Shown: positions 61,555-64,000 of the stretch, piece by piece
How the letters are laid out: each line of letters begins with the position of its first letter
Position numbering within the stretch: the first letter of the stretch is position 1
Source: JAXGZG01 sp040771825
GTDB taxonomy: Bacteria; Bacillota; Sulfobacillia; Fermentithermobacillales; Fermentithermobacillaceae
DNA: 64,000 nucleotides
Direction of reading: 5' to 3'
Assembly: GCA_040771825.1 (NCBI GenBank)
Contig: JAXGZG010000001.1
Span: 744,001 to 808,000, forward strand
Program-made: the position numbers and the translations under genes
The notes under the pieces: model-generated
Seen by the model: the letters and a program-made list of their open reading frames with translations, nothing else
Database searches by the model: none
Told to the model about the DNA's origin: nothing

Positions 61555-62855
61555 GACACAAGGCTCCTAGCGTTCATGACGATTGCGCCTCCTACAATAG
61601 TAGCCCAAGGTACACCCAGAAGGCGCCATCCCGAAATTGGAGTGTTCTTGCCTTTTGACACAAATTCCCGCGGGTTCACTGGGTATTCGTAATCAGGGTT
61701 GATCACCGTTATGTCGGCCACTGCCCCTTCAGCCAGTGTCCCGCCGGGTACTCCGAGTATTCGCGCAGGGGCCAAACTCATGACTTCGGCCATTCGCATC
61801 CAAGATAAGCGCCCGGGGATGACAAGCCGGTCAACAACCAGGCTGACGGCCGTCTCAAGGCCACTAATGCCGGGCGCCGCATAATCCCATTCCACCCATT
61901 TGTCGTCTTGATGGTGAGGGGCGTGGTCGGTGGCGATGGCATCGATTACCCCTTCCACGAGCCCTTGGCAGAGGCTTGCGGCATCTTCTTTGGACCTTAA
62001 AGGCGGGTTAACTTTGGTATTGGTGTCGTATTGAGTCTCCAATACGAGATCGTCGGTGAAAAACAAGTGGTGCGGCGTAACGTCGCAGGTGACCCGGATC
62101 CCCCGGGCTTTGGCTTGCCTGATGAGTTCCAAGGACCCTTTGGTGGATATATGAGTTAGGTGGAGCCTTCCTTGAGTAAGCGCGGCCACAGAAATATCCC
62201 TTTGGACCGCAATGTCTTCGGCCTCGTTAGGTATCCCTCTGAAACCCGCCAAAATCGAGTTGTGCCCGCGGTTCATCTGACCGCCATCAGACAGGCTTTT
62301 TTCTTCAGGATGTTCGATCAGAGGCGCATCAAAGGACTTGAGGTATTCCAGAGCGCACCGGAGCACCTCAGAAGTGGATACCGGATCTCCATCGTCAGAG
62401 AACCCAACCGCTCCAAAAGCCCGCATCTCGCCCATTTCTGCCAGTTCCTTGCCGGCCCGTCCTTTTGTCACCGCACCTATGGGGTATACTCTGACGCGTC
62501 CAACTTCTGCGGCTCGCTTCATGACCCTGGCAAGGACGGCGTCGTTGTCGATGGCCGGATCCGTGTTGGGCATGCAGGCAACAGCGGTGAATCCTCCCAT
62601 GGCCGCAGCAGCCGTCCCGGTAGCGATATCCTCTTTCTCCTCGAAGCCGGGCTCTCTCAGGTGTACATGCATGTCAATGAGGCCCGGCATCACGATCATC
62701 CCGGAGGCGTCAACCACATCCAATTGGCTTACAGAGTCTATGGCCGGGGATATCATGGCTATCTTTCCGTCTGATACGAGAATGTCAGCAATTTCGTCTC
62801 GATCTGTCGAAGGGTCAATGACCCTTCCGCCCTTAATAATAATGTCTTTGGCCAC
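61551..62855 (-). CDS. pyrC: Dihydroorotase, class I
   Basis: Cyclises carbamoyl aspartate. The 434-residue zinc amidohydrolase shows the metal site DMHVHLREPG, the Asp loop GFSDDGDPV, LTHISTKGSLE and IATDHAPHH. The start is coupled to the pyrB stop by one base. The class I type is usual for Bacillota. Confidence 0.95.
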   Translation of the reverse strand: MAKDIIIKGGRVIDPSTDRDEIADILVSDGKIAMISPAIDSVSQLDVVDASGMIVMPGLIDMHVHLREPGFEEKEDIATGTAAAAMGGFTAVACMPNTDPAIDNDAVLARVMKRAAEVGRVRVYPIGAVTKGRAGKELAEMGEMRAFGAVGFSDDGDPVSTSEVLRCALEYLKSFDAPLIEHPEEKSLSDGGQMNRGHNSILAGFRGIPNEAEDIAVQRDISVAALTQGRLHLTHISTKGSLELIRQAKARGIRVTCDVTPHHLFFTDDLVLETQYDTNTKVNPPLRSKEDAASLCQGLVEGVIDAIATDHAPHHQDDKWVEWDYAAPGISGLETAVSLVVDRLVIPGRLSWMRMAEVMSLAPARILGVPGGTLAEGAVADITVINPDYEYPVNPREFVSKGKNTPISGWRLLGVPWATIVGGAIVMNARSLVS

Positions 62856-63778
62856 TACTCTCTGCCCCCCAAGATAAGATAGAGGATGGCCATCCTCACC
62901 GCTACTCCGCTGGTAACCTGTTCCAAGATCACAGAACTGGGAGAGTCGGCCACATCAGTGCTTATTTCCACGCCTCGGTTTATGGGCCCCGGGTGCATTA
63001 TGAGGGCGTCTTCCCGGGCGCGCTTGAGTCTTTCGCGAGTTAGCCCGAAGAACTCATGGTATTCCCTTTTGGATGGGAATAAGCTTCGAGCCTGCCTCTC
63101 AAGCTGCAATCGCAATACGTACACTACGTCGGCATCTTGGATGGCTTCCTCTACTCTGCCGTAGGCTTTGACTCCCAGTGTCTCGATTTCAGGAGGAAGT
63201 AGGGTCATGGGTCCGGCAACCGCCACTTGGGCCCCCATTTTGGTCAGACCGAAGATGATGGATCGCGCCACCCGCGAGTGTAGCACATCCCCAAGTATGG
63301 CGATGTTCAGCCCGCGGATCCTAGATTTGTACTCGAGGATAGTGAAAATGTCCAGAAGCCCTTGGGTGGGGTGCTCGTGAAGTCCGTCGCCGGCGTTGAC
63401 TACTGGGATGTCCAAGGTCTTGGCCAAGAAATGGCATGCGCCCGACACGCCGTGTCTCATTACGACCGCGTCAGTCCCCATGACCTCCAGGTTCCTGGCC
63501 GTGTCCAAAAGCGTCTCGCCCTTCTGAACTGACGATCCCAAGGGTTGGATGGATACTGTATCCGCAGACATGTACTTGGCGGCAAGCTCAAAAGAAGCCC
63601 TTGTGCGCGTAGAAGGTTCGTAGAATAGAGTGCAGACTACCTTGCCCCGTAGGGTTGGCACTTTCTTAATGGGGCGAGACAAGATTTCCTTTAGCGACCT
63701 AGCAGTAGAGAGAATGAGCTCCATGTCTTCTTGTCCCATCTCCCGCAGGGACAGAATGTCTTTTCCCCTAAGAGTCAA
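62855..63778 (-). CDS. pyrB: Aspartate carbamoyltransferase, catalytic subunit
   Basis: Condenses carbamoyl phosphate with aspartate. The 307-residue protein has the carbamoyl-phosphate site YEPSTRTRASFE, HPTQGLLD and the aspartate-domain MHPGPINRG. A TTG start 7 bp after GGGAGG is clear. No pyrI regulatory subunit is present, as in Bacillus. It follows pyrR by 20 bp. Confidence 0.95.
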   Translation of the reverse strand: MTLRGKDILSLREMGQEDMELILSTARSLKEILSRPIKKVPTLRGKVVCTLFYEPSTRTRASFELAAKYMSADTVSIQPLGSSVQKGETLLDTARNLEVMGTDAVVMRHGVSGACHFLAKTLDIPVVNAGDGLHEHPTQGLLDIFTILEYKSRIRGLNIAILGDVLHSRVARSIIFGLTKMGAQVAVAGPMTLLPPEIETLGVKAYGRVEEAIQDADVVYVLRLQLERQARSLFPSKREYHEFFGLTRERLKRAREDALIMHPGPINRGVEISTDVADSPSSVILEQVTSGVAVRMAILYLILGGRE

Positions 63779-63798
63779 GATCTAACCTCCCGTTGCGG

Positions 63799-64000
63799 TC
63801 AATGAACGCCGCGTTCCTCGGAGATGACTACCTGGTCAGCTCCGTCGGTCTCCGTAAGTTTTACGTGGATGACTTCTTTCTTGGACGTAGGGACGTTCTT
63901 GCCCACATAATCGGCGCGGATGGGCAGCTCTCGGTGTCCTCTGTCGATTATGACCGCCACTTGGATGCTGGCAGGCCGCCCCATGTCGATGATTGCATCT
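63799..64000 (-). CDS. pyrR: PyrR bifunctional pyr attenuator/uracil phosphoribosyltransferase, partial
   Basis: Only the last 66 codons lie in the window; the gene continues past 64000. The visible end reads DMGRPASIQVAVIIDRGHRE then LPIRADYVGKNVPTSKKE, diagnostic of PyrR. PyrR binds pyr mRNA leaders when UMP is high. The leader and promoter of the operon are outside the window; the 20-bp pyrR-pyrB gap is too short for an attenuator. Confidence 0.92.
   Translation of the reverse strand, partial: DAIIDMGRPASIQVAVIIDRGHRELPIRADYVGKNVPTSKKEVIHVKLTETDGADQVVISEERGVH

Overview
The window reads as the chromosome of a deep-branching, spore-forming member of the Bacillota (Firmicutes), probably anaerobic, with moderately high GC content. 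The evidence is the sporulation genes (spoVS, spoVK), a gene order closely matching the Bacillus subtilis cinA-recA-rny-ymdB-spoVS-miaB-mutS-mutL-miaA-hfq-spoVK-hflX-ynbB segment, strong AGGAGG-type ribosome binding sites, and very frequent GTG/TTG starts. PyrK-dependent dihydroorotate dehydrogenase, FeoB and an ADP-forming acyl-CoA synthetase suggest anaerobic metabolism. No species can be named from the sequence alone. Many starts below were chosen from the ribosome binding site rather than the longest frame.

Layout. 1-493: non-coding, with a 94-bp tandem repeat. 494-3473 (+): lspA, rluD-like, pyrE, a membrane metallophosphoesterase. 3474-4359: a gene-poor gap with a 14-bp tandem repeat. 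4360-10233 (+): a complete five-gene oligopeptide ABC importer with an intercistronic hairpin after the lipoprotein gene. 10246-13260: small membrane protein, an NlpC/P60 lipoprotein with a BON domain, a double-LysM protein and a small acidic protein. 13315-15027: an IS30-family element with 14-bp flanking direct repeats. 15107-15718 (+): lexA behind a palindrome. 15720-29118 (-): ynbB-hflX-spoVK-YHS-hfq-miaA-mutL-mutS-miaB-thiI-cysteine desulfurase. 29239-32878: ttcA-like, a hypothetical gene, and ADP-forming acetyl-CoA synthetase. 32985-42372 (-): PHP phosphoesterase, spoVS, a 2.8-kb stretch where ymdB, an unrecognised gene and rny are all broken by many frameshifts, then recX-recA, cinA, an FtsH-like protease and its membrane partner. 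42473-44427 (-): feoB then feoA. 44487-51115: amidase, mrfA-mrfB repair operon, a degenerate deacetylase-like protein and a D,D-carboxypeptidase. 51189-57975 (-): rodZ-like, asnS, UPF0182, M20 amidohydrolase, a hypothetical gene. 58057-59862 (+): rqcH. 59817-64000 (-): pyrD-pyrK-pyrC-pyrB-pyrR (cut by the window edge).

Themes. DNA repair (recA, recX, lexA, mutS, mutL, mrfA, mrfB), tRNA modification (miaA, miaB, thiI plus its cysteine desulfurase, a TtcA-like enzyme, rluD-like), and cell wall/sporulation genes dominate. Pyrimidine synthesis is split: pyrE sits behind lspA-rluD at one end of the window, while pyrRBCKD lies on the other strand at the far end. I found no CRISPR array, phage, tRNA or rRNA gene. 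The most unusual items are the frameshift-dense rny-ymdB zone, the 94-bp repeats at the start, the IS30 element with a long target duplication, the lexA operator of unusual spacing, and several domain variants (BON-NlpC/P60, degenerate NodB, altered FeoB gate).
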